Part shown: piece after piece, positions 16,696 to 25,369 of the stretch
Position numbering within the stretch: the first letter of the stretch is position 1
Layout: each line of letters begins with the position of its first letter
From: 1-14-0-10-45-29 sp041650255
GTDB taxonomy: Archaea; Micrarchaeota; Micrarchaeia; Anstonellales; Anstonellaceae
Assembly (NCBI GenBank): GCA_041650255.1
Contig: JBAZLL010000007.1
Location: 1 to 56,067 of the forward strand
Reading direction: 5' to 3'
Length of the DNA: 56,067 bases
The notes under the pieces: generated by a model
Databases searched by the model: none
What the model was told of the DNA's origin: nothing
The model's input: only the letters and a program-made list of their open reading frames with translations
Program-made: the position numbers and the translations under genes

Positions 16696-17028
16696 AATGT
16701 TTGCATGGAGACTATCTTTTTAATTTGAACACTGCAGAAAGAGTCCGGTTTGTTCTACCCCGAATCATTTGATATCGACTTGAATAAATTTTGAAAAATA
16801 TGTAAAAACTTAAAAAAAATAAAAAAAATCAATTTGCTTGCTTTAAATAGTCTAAAAGCAAAGAAAGATTCAGAGGGAAAATGAAAAGACTTTGCAAGCT
16901 CTTCTTCTTTGGTGGCAAGGTCTTGATTCCCAATATCTATATATTTTTAATAAAATGGCACATAATATAAAAAAATATCAAAAAATATGGCATAATATTT
17001 AAATGCATAGATTCTGGACTTATAAAGT
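16696..17028. other. AT-rich intergenic region with a possible micro-ORF
   Basis: The region holds divergent promoters for the flanking membrane-protein genes. The near-repeat TGGCACATAATAT / TGGCATAATAT occurs just before the 17029 gene, whose TATA box is the ATATTTAAATG at ~16996-17005. A possible 29-codon ORF lies at 16881-16970. No other structure could be supported. Confidence 0.4.
16881..16970 (+). CDS. Possible 29-residue hydrophobic micro-protein
   Basis: The ATG at 16881 has AGAGGG 4-5 nt upstream and a TATA-like CTTTAAATAG ~34 bp upstream, so both transcription and translation signals are in register. The 29 residues (MKRLCKLFFFGGKV...) give a basic head and a hydrophobic body, like a membrane micro-peptide. 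No homologue is recognised. The base composition around it is AT-rich, so chance is possible. Confidence 0.3.
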   Translation: MKRLCKLFFFGGKVLIPNIYIFLIKWHII

Positions 17029-17292
17029 ATGAAAAAGTTTCTGTCAGGATTCATCGAATTTTTCATAAATTCCTACTTCATTGTGCTACTTATAGCGATT
17101 TTAATGACTGCGATATGGAGCCTGCAAGATGCAAAAATTTCGCAAACGGATGGGATAAACACTCTAAGTTCGATGCCGCTAATAGAATGGCCAGATGCAT
17201 GGATTTTAGGGATGGCAATCTTAGTAATCGGGATATCAGTTATTTTTTACGCAATATTCATATTTCCAAAAAATACGCCCGCAAGGCGCTAA
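17029..17292 (+). CDS. Two-helix membrane protein
   Basis: 87 residues. Hydrophobic segments at about 13-32 and 57-78 are separated by a short polar loop (QDAKISQTDGINTLSS...EWPDAW) that would lie outside the cell, with both ends basic and cytoplasmic. ATTTAAAT is 26-27 bp before the ATG (leaderless). No family is recognised. The 17325 gene follows after 32 nt, with its own TATA-like box. Confidence 0.5.
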   Translation: MKKFLSGFIEFFINSYFIVLLIAILMTAIWSLQDAKISQTDGINTLSSMPLIEWPDAWILGMAILVIGISVIFYAIFIFPKNTPARR

Positions 17293-17324
17293 CTATTTTT
17301 AAATTAAGACTGGGTTAGCAGTTT

Positions 17325-17822
17325 ATGTTTAAAGAAATGCCCCAAGAGGAGATAAGCGGACATTACCAAAACCTTTGGGGAATTCAAATTGACAAGGAAT
17401 GCATCCCAAAAATAGTACAGATGCATGCTGATTTTATCCACGCCAAGCTTTCTGAAAAAGATTTTGACAGGCTGTTTGAACCGATAAAAAAAATAGGCAT
17501 ATCTAGAGCAGGTTCGACCGCAAGCTCGGAATCAGTAATGATTTACGATGAGTTGTATTTGAAAAGCGAGCTTTTTGAAAAAAATATTTCAGGAAACGAA
17601 TTTGCAAGTAGGATAATCGGCATTGTTGAAACTGACCAATGGAGAGATGAGAAAAAGGCCAAAGGTCTTATTAGCAATGCGTATCAGGAAAGCGACGAGC
17701 ATTTTTTTGCCAGATTGCATGACGCGTTCAAATTCTTTGTTTCACCTAATCCGATGAATAGGGGAAATATATTTCTTTCAAACGTTGTTGGTACCGGAAA
17801 ACAAAATCCGCCACTTGTTTAG
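17325..17822 (+). CDS. Soluble protein of unknown function
   Basis: 165 residues, no membrane segments, mixed alpha/beta composition, mildly acidic N-terminus. Stretches such as FDRLFEPIKKIGISRAGSTASSESVMIYDELYL show no motif I recognise. TTTTTAAATTA is ~25 bp before the ATG. Its stop codon overlaps the stop of the convergent CrtC-like gene by 4 nt. Confidence 0.5.
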   Translation: MFKEMPQEEISGHYQNLWGIQIDKECIPKIVQMHADFIHAKLSEKDFDRLFEPIKKIGISRAGSTASSESVMIYDELYLKSELFEKNISGNEFASRIIGIVETDQWRDEKKAKGLISNAYQESDEHFFARLHDAFKFFVSPNPMNRGNIFLSNVVGTGKQNPPLV

Positions 17823-18907
17823 AACAAATATCCTGACGCTTCTTCAACTATACCGGAGCCTGCACCGACATCGTCAAGAGTGATTGTCTTACCGTTCACT
17901 TTTGCTACAAAATTTGCAGCAGTCACCAAAAATTCATCATATATGAATTCTGTTTTTGAACGCATCTTAAAGCGCTGAACACAGTAAGATTTCATGCACA
18001 AAAGAAAGCCTTTTCCTCTCAAAGTCCAGCTTCGCTCATCCGCATCACCAATGTAGTCAAGCTTCGGACAATCAAATTTTGTCCTTTTTCCTTTATGCTC
18101 TAAATATGCGACACAAGCAACCTTTACATTGTCGCTCCCGAGCGGCTTTCCGGCAAAAAAATCCACAACAGTACCATCCTTAAAGTGCATGCGCACCCAA
18201 TTCCAGGGAGCAAGCGGGATTGCGGCTATCACTTTTTGCAGATAAGCGCTTCCGTGAACATTTCGCCCGAGCATTTTCCCCTTAAAATCAAAATAATAGT
18301 TTACCATTGCCGCCCCCAATCCAGGTGCAAGTGGCTGTGAAAACATTCGTATTATTTCATAAGGAACACGATTTTTAGAGGGTCGTACATTCGCAACAAA
18401 TATTCTACAATTGTTTTTCAGAAGAGATATTTCATATTTTGGATACTTGCCGACTACTTTTGCATTCGATTTGCCTTTTTTTGCCTCAAGCGTTTTATCC
18501 CCACTTCCACCTTTGAGACTTAAGGAAACCTGCGAATTCAAAATTACCTGCTTGCCTTTTTTAGAATCGTAAAGCCATACAACTGCGGCGCACGGAATTT
18601 TGTTTATTTTAAGACCAACGGAGCGTTTCGTAGATTTATCCACATTTGTGCGATTCACTTGCACAGCGTCCAGCGCACGCCCAAAAGTAAGTATTACCTG
18701 ATCTTTTGAGCCCGGAGTACAAAAATGCAGAAACCAGTATTCTTTTCCTATAAATGGCAAATCTTCAATTGCAAAAAATAAATCATCAGGCTGTTTGTAA
18801 TCTTTTTTTCTAAATGTTGATTTGAAAGCGTTGAGCCTAGACTGTAAAAACATGAGCTGAGAATGTACAATCTTGTCGGACATATATTTTTTTAGACCAG
18901 ATTTCAA
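17819..18907 (-). CDS. CrtC/AttH-like lipocalin-fold protein, copy A
   Basis: 362 residues from a TTG at 18907 that has AAGGTG 5 nt upstream; an ATG eight codons later is the alternative. The second half shows the pattern of the carotenoid 1,2-hydratase (CrtC)/AttH superfamily: GSAYLQKVIAAIPLAPWNWVRMHFKDGTVVDFF, where the conserved Gly-x-x-Tyr and Trp-x-Trp lie at the centre of the beta barrel. It is a clear paralogue of the gene just upstream (9-nt gap), sharing that block and the C-terminal pattern G-x-G-x-x-E-x-A-x-G-F/Y-L. CrtC enzymes add water to isoprenoid double bonds. Next to a geranylgeranyl reductase, action on an archaeal isoprenoid is a reasonable but unproven guess. Confidence 0.6.
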   Translation of the reverse strand: MKSGLKKYMSDKIVHSQLMFLQSRLNAFKSTFRKKDYKQPDDLFFAIEDLPFIGKEYWFLHFCTPGSKDQVILTFGRALDAVQVNRTNVDKSTKRSVGLKINKIPCAAVVWLYDSKKGKQVILNSQVSLSLKGGSGDKTLEAKKGKSNAKVVGKYPKYEISLLKNNCRIFVANVRPSKNRVPYEIIRMFSQPLAPGLGAAMVNYYFDFKGKMLGRNVHGSAYLQKVIAAIPLAPWNWVRMHFKDGTVVDFFAGKPLGSDNVKVACVAYLEHKGKRTKFDCPKLDYIGDADERSWTLRGKGFLLCMKSYCVQRFKMRSKTEFIYDEFLVTAANFVAKVNGKTITLDDVGAGSGIVEEASGYLF

Positions 18908-18916
18908 TCAAACACC

Positions 18917-20044
18917 TTATATCAAAAATCCCCAGGCATTTTCCATATTTCCTACTCCGTTTTTAAGACTTATCGGCGCCTGCCCAAACGGAGTCAGTGT
19001 GAGCTCCATAACGGCAGGATATTCATTGTATACAAAGGTTGATTTAATAGGCAATGCACCTATGTTTTTGCGAAATTTCCATGCAGAATGCGCATATGCA
19101 ACCGTCTTTCCTTTAAATGAAAATTCTGGACATTCTCCGAAAAAATCGTGTTCGTATAAGTCTTTGCCAATTTTTTTTGGAATCACGCTTATTGCACCGT
19201 GCACTTCGTAGACTTTTTTAGATGGTGCATGATAAAATGAAAAATCTCTTAACGCGCTTGCGCTCGGATTTTTGAGATTAAAATCTGTCGCAACGTCTTT
19301 TAGCATCGCCCTTCCGACATACGCCTGCATATATGTTGCAATACTGCCGTCGGAAAAATGATAGATGCCCCAATACCATTGAGGCGGAGGGGCGCCAAGA
19401 TAGATTTTCTGAAAATACGCACTGCCAGTTATTTTTTCAATTTTCCCGGAGTCGGCTGTTTGAGTGCCAGAAAGCTCAAGGCGCTCAATGCGAGTGCCTT
19501 CTATATTGAAAAGTCCTGCGAGTAATTTGGTAGAACCATGAACCGGACCAACGACCGGATGAAAATCGGTTTGCTTTGCCTCAAGCTCAAATGAAATATT
19601 TTTTGTTTTTATTTTTGTTAAATAGCAATCCGGACCGGAACGCTCAAAAGAGCTTGGAGTGCTACCTGGGGATGACAATTTTGCATTTTTTGAATCAAGC
19701 AACATCATGCTTTTTTCAAGAACAAAATCATCGTGCATTTTTTCCCCGTCAAAATACCACGCGGCGGCGGCACCATCAAGATTAATTTTATCTCCTTTTG
19801 CTATGATTTGCTTTTTCACACGAATATCAAGCCCATTTACGCTGATTTGCGAGTCGTTTTTTATTGACCATAATATCATTATTTGCCTGCATTTCCCGGT
19901 TTTGGCAGTGTCTTTTGTATGAATGAAAAAGAGCCAAAACCACCAAAGCCACGCGCCCTTTGCAAGCCCTTGCTTTGGCACCGAGAAAATTTCATTTTTT
20001 ATGCGCTTGGAAAAATCCGGCGCAGATATATTAGTTTTTTGCAT
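18917..20044 (-). CDS. CrtC/AttH-like lipocalin-fold protein, copy B
   Basis: 375 residues. It is the upstream partner of the tandem pair and carries the block GSAYFQKIYLGAPPPQWYWGIYHFSDGS, equivalent to copy A, and a matching C-terminus (NGVGNMENAWGFLI). It differs by a hydrophobic/aromatic N-terminal stretch (GAWLWWFWLFFIHT) that could dip into the membrane. Being paralogous yet diverged, the two may form a heterodimer or act on successive substrates. It diverges from the geranylgeranyl reductase gene across a 63-bp intergenic region, so the promoters are back-to-back. Confidence 0.6.
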   Translation of the reverse strand: MQKTNISAPDFSKRIKNEIFSVPKQGLAKGAWLWWFWLFFIHTKDTAKTGKCRQIMILWSIKNDSQISVNGLDIRVKKQIIAKGDKINLDGAAAAWYFDGEKMHDDFVLEKSMMLLDSKNAKLSSPGSTPSSFERSGPDCYLTKIKTKNISFELEAKQTDFHPVVGPVHGSTKLLAGLFNIEGTRIERLELSGTQTADSGKIEKITGSAYFQKIYLGAPPPQWYWGIYHFSDGSIATYMQAYVGRAMLKDVATDFNLKNPSASALRDFSFYHAPSKKVYEVHGAISVIPKKIGKDLYEHDFFGECPEFSFKGKTVAYAHSAWKFRKNIGALPIKSTFVYNEYPAVMELTLTPFGQAPISLKNGVGNMENAWGFLI

Positions 20045-20107
20045 TGAAGGATTTGTCTAAAAACTGTTTTTATTGTTTGCCATCAAAAGTGAAATGAGAA
20101 TGATACC

Positions 20108-21370
20108 ATGCCTAGCCAAAAAGATACGAAATTTGATGCGATTGTAGTCGGAGCCGGTCCTAGCGGTTGTTGTACTGCGATGTTTCTTGCGAGAAAAAAA
20201 AGAAAAGTTCTGCTGATTGACAAGGCAACTTTTCCAAGAGATAAAGTATGTGGAGATGCGGTGAGCGGAAAATCAATAAGTGTGATACGAGAACTGGGTT
20301 TGCTTGAGCTTCTTGAAAAAAAGGAACACGGTTGCGTAGGTGGAGTAAAGCTTGTTGCACCCAATTCAAAAGAAGTAGTTGTGCCTTTTCCAAAAGCACC
20401 GGGGCTTGATTTTGCAGGCTATTGTTTGCCGAGAATACAGACTGATGATATATTATTTCAGGCGGTTAAAAAAGAAAAAAATATCTGCGTGCTTGAAGGG
20501 TACCAAACGACTAAGCTCATAAAAAATGAAAATAACGTAATAGGTGTAGAGACAAAAAAATGCAATGGAGAAGAACAAGATAAAATACAGCAATATTATG
20601 CAGAAGTGATTGTGGGTGCAGACGGAGTAAGCTCGATTGTTGCAAGAGAGGTCGGACTTTTGGGAATTCCGCCAGAGCATCTTTACATGGGAGTACGAGG
20701 TTATTGGAACGGCGTAAAAGGGCTTTCGAATAATATTGAGCTTTTTTTTATTGACGACGTGCTTCCCGGGTATTTGTGGATTTTTCCGATGGGTGGAGAA
20801 AAAGCGAACGTTGGGCTTGGAATATTGGCATCAGACATGAAAAAAAGAAAAAAACATCCGAACAGCGTTCTTTTAGACGCACTAAGAAATTCTAAAATGC
20901 TTAATGAAAGATTTTCATCCGCAAAACTTGAAGGAAATATTGGCGCGTGGACAATACCTCTTGGTTCTTACAAGCGGGAAAACACGGGTGATGGCTGGCT
21001 ACTCGTGGGCGATGCCGCATCACTTGTTGACCCGTTTTCCGGAGAAGGGTATGGAAATGCCGCAACTTCCGGAAAAATTGCGGCAGAATGCATAGATGAA
21101 GCCATAGCACAAAATCCAAATGCACAAAATTTAACCAAAACTATGCTGGCAAAATATTCTCAGGAAATAGATAAATTGCTAAGACCTGAAATGGAGACCA
21201 CTTACAAACTTCAACGGGCAACGAGAATGAAATTTTTGCTAAATATTTTCATATCGAAAGCCGCATCAAAGCCGGAGTTTCGTAAAATAATTATTGACAT
21301 GCTTGCCTCAAACGAAGAGAAGAAAAAGGTGCAAGACCCACTATTTTATATTAAGCTCCTGCTTCCATAA
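20108..21370 (+). CDS. Geranylgeranyl reductase family FAD-dependent oxidoreductase
   Basis: 420 residues. The N-terminal Rossmann motif VVGAGPSGCCTAMFLARKK with ...VLLIDK, the DKVCGDAVSGK segment, and the second FAD motif GWLLVGDAASLVDPFSGEGYG place it in the geranylgeranyl reductase family. Archaeal members saturate the geranylgeranyl chains of membrane ether lipids (digeranylgeranylglycerophospholipid reductase). Length and motif order are standard. The C-terminal ~70 residues are helical and basic, for membrane contact. It is the only clear lipid-biosynthesis gene in the window and sits opposite the two CrtC-like genes. Confidence 0.88.
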   Translation: MPSQKDTKFDAIVVGAGPSGCCTAMFLARKKRKVLLIDKATFPRDKVCGDAVSGKSISVIRELGLLELLEKKEHGCVGGVKLVAPNSKEVVVPFPKAPGLDFAGYCLPRIQTDDILFQAVKKEKNICVLEGYQTTKLIKNENNVIGVETKKCNGEEQDKIQQYYAEVIVGADGVSSIVAREVGLLGIPPEHLYMGVRGYWNGVKGLSNNIELFFIDDVLPGYLWIFPMGGEKANVGLGILASDMKKRKKHPNSVLLDALRNSKMLNERFSSAKLEGNIGAWTIPLGSYKRENTGDGWLLVGDAASLVDPFSGEGYGNAATSGKIAAECIDEAIAQNPNAQNLTKTMLAKYSQEIDKLLRPEMETTYKLQRATRMKFLLNIFISKAASKPEFRKIIIDMLASNEEKKKVQDPLFYIKLLLP

Positions 21371-21424
21371 TCCCCGAAGAGAAAAGAGTTTGTACTTGGA
21401 AGAATTAAAGAGGCGGGAAAGTTG

Positions 21425-21436
21425 GCCTGCGCAGGC
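21425..21436. other. 12-bp perfect palindrome before the rhodanese gene
   Basis: GCCTGCGCAGGC reads the same on both strands and lies 37 bp upstream of the rhodanese ATG, within a 102-bp gap of higher GC. It could be an operator. No T-run follows it, so it is not a terminator. Confidence 0.35.
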
Positions 21437-21472
21437 AGTTAAACAAGACCTACGGTATAACACGGAGATAAA

Positions 21473-21817
21473 ATGCAGAAAACTATAAGCGCCGAGCAAT
21501 TCCTAAAATCAAGAAAAGATTATTTTTCAATAGATGTTAGAACCATCCAGGAATGGGAAAATTACCATGAACAGGATATGACGCATATTCCCTTTGAAGA
21601 AATACTTGCATATTCACAAAAACTTAAGGAAAAGAAGGCAGTAGTACTCGTTTGCCGCTCAGGAGCAAGAAGTGAGTATGCCGCAAAATGCCTGCAAAAA
21701 AGAAGGATTAACGCGATTAATCTACAAGGCGGGCTGCTTGAGCTTGTCCAAGAAAAGCTTAAACAGGGATTGATAACAAAGGAAGAATGCGAAAATGCTC
21801 TTTCAAAAATTAGGTAA
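21473..21817 (+). CDS. Single-domain rhodanese-like protein
   Basis: 114 residues. The rhodanese fold is shown by YFSIDVRTIQEWENYH (the conserved DVR-x-x-x-E) and the active-site loop VLVCRSGARSEYAAKCL, whose cysteine carries the persulfide. The family transfers sulfur to cyanide, thiols, or proteins in tRNA thiolation and cofactor pathways. The last ~25 residues form an extra charged helix (KLKQGLITKEECENALSKIR). Cytoplasmic. The physiological acceptor is unknown. Confidence 0.85.
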   Translation: MQKTISAEQFLKSRKDYFSIDVRTIQEWENYHEQDMTHIPFEEILAYSQKLKEKKAVVLVCRSGARSEYAAKCLQKRRINAINLQGGLLELVQEKLKQGLITKEECENALSKIR

Positions 21818-21857
21818 CTTTTTAAGCAAAGTGCGCGTGCATCTGTAGGAGAAACTG

Positions 21858-22889
21858 ATGCTAATGAAAAAAACAGCCGTACTTTTATGCACAATTTTCA
21901 TGCTTACAGTATGCCTTTTTTCAAATGGACAAAAAAACGAAATGGATGACATAAACGCTTATGCGTGGATGGACGGAACTACTGCGCCGTTTGAATGCGT
22001 CAGCAAGTGCCAAGCGAGCGGATTAGAAACTCAAAACAACTACAAAAATGGAATTCATTACATAACAGATGAATGTAAGCTCGTTTGTTATGGAAATAGT
22101 GCAATTGTGGGCGTACCCATAAGCGAAGAAAAAGAAACTTTGGAAAAAATAGATAATAAGGCAAAAAACAATGTACAGACAAATAAGGAAAACACGAATT
22201 ATAATAGGATAAACGTAAATTCAGAAAACAACTCTGCCCGCGAACAAATACAAGAACAATTCAAAGAACAGGTGCAGGAGATTGCCAAAAATGGCACTCC
22301 GATGCAAAAGGGGGAGCAAATCAGCCAAGAACGCCATGATACAAATGAAAGAATTGCTCTGTTGATAAGAAATGAAACCCAAATTGATTATTCGGGTATG
22401 AATGGCACGGGCGTTCTGAGAATACGCGCAAGAGATATGACTTATGAGAACACCACTATCGATGTAACGCAAAAGACAATTTATGCGAATGTTAATGGCA
22501 AACGCATAAAAATAAATCAACAGGCGACCAATGTAAAAGTAACGGATTCCGCAGGAAAATCTATTGAAGCGTATGAAGCAGATATAGACGGCAGAAACCT
22601 GAAAATTAACGGCTGGCAGGTGGAAGTAATGCCTTCGGAGGCTTTATCCGCAGTAGGTGCAAAGGACGGCGCGCAAATAGAAATAGATGCGAATGCAATA
22701 ATAGAACCTGACACTAATACTCCGAAAGAATATGCGGCGTATTACACAATAACCGAGAAAACAAACGCCAAGATATTCGGAGTTATTGACGCAAGCTATG
22801 AGTTGAAAAGCAGTGTTGATGCTCAAAGTGGAAATGCAGTAATTGGAAAAAAACCATGGTGGATATTTTTAGCAACCGAAGAAAAATAA
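21858..22889 (+). CDS. Secreted protein of unknown function
   Basis: 343 residues. TAGGAG lies 7 nt before the ATG. A signal peptide (KKTAVLLCTIFMLTVCLFSNG) is followed by a small region with four cysteines (CVSKC, CKLVC; ~40-75), a polar low-complexity segment (~90-150), and a C-terminal beta-rich domain of repeated short strands (RIKINQQATNVKVTDSAGK, then NGWQVEV) as in extracellular adhesins. No catalytic motif is seen. Confidence 0.55.
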   Translation: MLMKKTAVLLCTIFMLTVCLFSNGQKNEMDDINAYAWMDGTTAPFECVSKCQASGLETQNNYKNGIHYITDECKLVCYGNSAIVGVPISEEKETLEKIDNKAKNNVQTNKENTNYNRINVNSENNSAREQIQEQFKEQVQEIAKNGTPMQKGEQISQERHDTNERIALLIRNETQIDYSGMNGTGVLRIRARDMTYENTTIDVTQKTIYANVNGKRIKINQQATNVKVTDSAGKSIEAYEADIDGRNLKINGWQVEVMPSEALSAVGAKDGAQIEIDANAIIEPDTNTPKEYAAYYTITEKTNAKIFGVIDASYELKSSVDAQSGNAVIGKKPWWIFLATEEK

Positions 22890-22945
22890 GTACATGAAGT
22901 GGTAGTCAAATTAAGTTAAATCGATTTAACCTGACCAGAATCTTA

Positions 22946-23707
22946 CTAAAATCTTATTCTAATTCCTTTTGTCAACATGAAAACTACCCAGCCAAGCACT
23001 AAGAGGATATATACTTTATCCAAAAGTGCGGGCAAATAGTTTATTCCATTAACAAAAGCATACACACTTGGAGCGATTGCAAGCAACATTAGATAAACAA
23101 TAAACAAATTTGCAATTAACTGCCCTTTATCCGAATTTGTAATATGATTTCCGCTAATTTTCAGGGTTGATAATGGGGAAAACCATTCAATTCCAGATAA
23201 CGTAAGGCTGTCTTGCAAAAGATGAAATACGAAACCTACAAATATGCCAAAAGATATAACGGATGCAATATTAGACACATTTGCAACGCCAAAATTTCCT
23301 AAGATAATAGTTATTAACAGATAAAAAATTACAGAAGTATATATTGCTGCAAAAAGGCTATGAAAAAGCCCGCGGTGCGAGTCCCATTTCCTGCGAAAAA
23401 TAAGACCAAGAACAAGCGAGTATGGAAGATAAATGAGAACATACGTTATTTGACCGACAAGCCAGAGAACGCGCCCGAAATATTGGTTTAACGCATGTGA
23501 GCCTTTCTTGCTCAAAAAAGCGGATGTGCCGGATATTTTTCCCTTTGCGGAATAATTCCAGCCTATATCAACATCGGGAAGCTGTGAACCCATACCCGAA
23601 AAGAAAAGAAAAACCAACAAAGACAAATCGACAGATAAAATAACAGAAGGAATTGTTATGGAAGCAACACTAAAAAAAGTCATCAAAAAGTGCTGGTTGC
23701 CCCGCAT
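22946..23707 (-). CDS. YdjM/DUF457-type membrane-bound metal-dependent hydrolase
   Basis: 253 residues, five to six hydrophobic segments. The family's polar motifs are in place between helices: the N-terminal histidine (RGNQHFLM), SQLPDVDIGW, HRGLFHSL and HLLQDSLT. These resemble metal ligands of membrane phosphatase-like hydrolases. The bacterial homologue YdjM is LexA-regulated; the substrate is unknown. The DUF457 fold assignment is fairly secure from motif order. Confidence 0.75.
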   Translation of the reverse strand: MRGNQHFLMTFFSVASITIPSVILSVDLSLLVFLFFSGMGSQLPDVDIGWNYSAKGKISGTSAFLSKKGSHALNQYFGRVLWLVGQITYVLIYLPYSLVLGLIFRRKWDSHRGLFHSLFAAIYTSVIFYLLITIILGNFGVANVSNIASVISFGIFVGFVFHLLQDSLTLSGIEWFSPLSTLKISGNHITNSDKGQLIANLFIVYLMLLAIAPSVYAFVNGINYLPALLDKVYILLVLGWVVFMLTKGIRIRF

Positions 23708-23737
23708 TTAAACACTCAGAATAAAAAGGAGAAAAAA

Positions 23738-24031
23738 TTATCTCCTTTTCTTCTTTGATTTCGAGCGTTTTACCGCCTTCTTTGCATATCCTGCATGAGA
23801 ACCGGTGCAACTCGGGCAAGGCATTTTAGGCTGCATTGCAAACTGCGCAGTTGCAAATACAACTCCAATCAGCACGGCATACACTATTGCACTTGGAATG
23901 AACATGCCCAATACAAATGAGTTCATTCCAAAAAATGTTCCAAACACCAGGAATTCGAACGCCATTCCGATGATTAGGATTATTACTGCCCATACCAGAA
24001 ACATTTTCAACCATTTCAAAATCCCGTTCAT
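23738..24031 (-). CDS. Small membrane protein with CxxC and basic tail
   Basis: 97 residues. Two hydrophobic segments (~9-30, ~36-64) are followed by a cytoplasmic tail with one CPSC pair and a strongly basic end (KRSKSKKKRR). GGGGATGA precedes the ATG at 5-7 nt. A single CxxC can bind metal only as a dimer. No family is recognised. Confidence 0.5.
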   Translation of the reverse strand: MNGILKWLKMFLVWAVIILIIGMAFEFLVFGTFFGMNSFVLGMFIPSAIVYAVLIGVVFATAQFAMQPKMPCPSCTGSHAGYAKKAVKRSKSKKKRR

Positions 24032-24083
24032 AAATCATCCCCATCATAACATTACGATATAATTTATAAATCTTTTTTGCAGG

Positions 24084-25007
24084 CTATTGCACAGAGGCTT
24101 CGCCACAATTGATTGAGTCCGCCCATATTTGAATATTTTGAACGAATCCCGGATCGGGGGCATAAGTGCAACTTACATTTATCACACCGTAAGCCTTGCC
24201 CGGGAAGATATCGCCGATTTTTTTGCTAAACTCTTTTTGAGAACAGTTCCATTTCAATTGGGAATCTGGTTCGAAATTTGCCAAATAAACGCTTGACCAG
24301 AAAATTCTTTCCGAACCAGATGAAACGTCGTGCAACCCCTGGGAAAGAACCTCGCAACGTTTATTGTTTGCAGAAAGAGGACTGTTCACTATCAGAGGAG
24401 TTGATGCGCATATTCGATCATCAAGGGCGGCCCACACACTCACTATTCCAGGAGTATCGAATTGGCAGATTATTGAATCGTGAAATAACGCCCCCCTTCC
24501 TTGAACTTGCACCTTGTCACCGCACAGAACACTCACTTCTTCGCTACCGGACGAGTGAGCATAAAGCTGAACGGTTGTTTCCGTTCCGGATATTATTGAC
24601 TGCGGTTCGAGAGCGATTGAGCATAGTTTTGTCCTATAACTTCCACCAGTTGAATCGGTATACGCATCCCCATAAATCATCTGCTCGGTTTGCACCGGTT
24701 CTTCCGAAGTGTCGTTGATTTCTGTGACTGAATTATTAAGAGGTAAAATTGCTTCAGATTCGTTTTTAGCAGGCACAATTATTTCTGTTTCGTTTTTTGT
24801 TGGCACCGTTTCATTAAAGTTTGCGTCGTTGCTAGTGTTTGCAACAACTGTTCCATCGATTATAGTTGCGTTGACAAATACGGTTGTACTGGGTTCTGAA
24901 GAAGGATTTGGAGTTGTTTGCGTTTGCCCTTCTCCGACACACCCATAAAATAAGGATAAAATAATTACAAGAGAAAATAGCAATGACATATTTGATTTTG
25001 CATTCAT
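24084..25007 (-). CDS. Putative lipoprotein with Thr/Ser-rich stalk
   Basis: 307 residues. The signal peptide ends in a lipobox-like LFYGC, so the protein may be lipid-anchored. A Thr/Asn/Glu-rich stalk with repeats of (V/I)xPAKNE(S/T)E (~30-95) leads to a beta-sandwich-like region (~110-307) with cysteine pairs (SVLCGDKV...SIICQFD; DDRIC...NKRCEV). It is likely an extracellular Ig-like domain. GGGTG precedes the ATG. Confidence 0.6.
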   Translation of the reverse strand: MNAKSNMSLLFSLVIILSLFYGCVGEGQTQTTPNPSSEPSTTVFVNATIIDGTVVANTSNDANFNETVPTKNETEIIVPAKNESEAILPLNNSVTEINDTSEEPVQTEQMIYGDAYTDSTGGSYRTKLCSIALEPQSIISGTETTVQLYAHSSGSEEVSVLCGDKVQVQGRGALFHDSIICQFDTPGIVSVWAALDDRICASTPLIVNSPLSANNKRCEVLSQGLHDVSSGSERIFWSSVYLANFEPDSQLKWNCSQKEFSKKIGDIFPGKAYGVINVSCTYAPDPGFVQNIQIWADSINCGEASVQ

Positions 25008-25087
25008 GAAAACACCCGATGCGAAAAGGCATACAATATTAAAAAAGGGACCATCTTGAAGAGAGAATAATTGAAAATTGAATTAGA

Positions 25088-25309
25088 TCATTTTGCTCTG
25101 AGCGAGAAAATAATTGTTTTTATCCTTGATCTTAGAACAAAAAAGTATAATGTAAATGCCACTCCAAAAAGAATTACGGGAGTAAGATAATCTTTGAAAT
25201 CGGTTGCATAAAGCCAGAAACATGAAAATATTGCACCAATTACAAGAAAGAGAATCAAAGTTATGTTTTGAATCTTTTCATTTGTTTGGTTCGGATCAAA
25301 ATCTTTCAT
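25088..25309 (-). CDS. Two-helix membrane protein
   Basis: 73 residues from the ATG at 25309 (GGTTGAG 6 nt upstream; a TTG three codons earlier is the alternative). The polar head MKDFDPNQTNEKIQN is followed by two hydrophobic segments (~17-35, ~42-60) and a basic end. Its first ~13 codons and ribosome-binding region are duplicated immediately upstream (25329-25368). No family is recognised. Confidence 0.5.
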   Translation of the reverse strand: MKDFDPNQTNEKIQNITLILFLVIGAIFSCFWLYATDFKDYLTPVILFGVAFTLYFFVLRSRIKTIIFSLRAK

Positions 25310-25368
25310 AAAGCTCAACCTATTTTAGTTCATTTGCCTGGTTCGGATTAAAATCTTTCATAAAAGCT
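25277..25368 (-). repeat. Imperfect 40-bp direct duplication of a gene start, with a 13-codon mini-ORF
   Basis: Copies 25277-25315 and 25329-25368 share the stretch GGTTCGGATYAAAATCTTTCATAAA plus flanks, differing at few positions. The lower copy is the start of the membrane-protein gene. The upper copy encodes an in-frame mini-ORF (25361 down to 25320, beginning MKDFNPNQANE) that ends in a stop just before the gene's own ribosome-binding site. Confidence 0.75.
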
Positions 25369-25369
25369 A

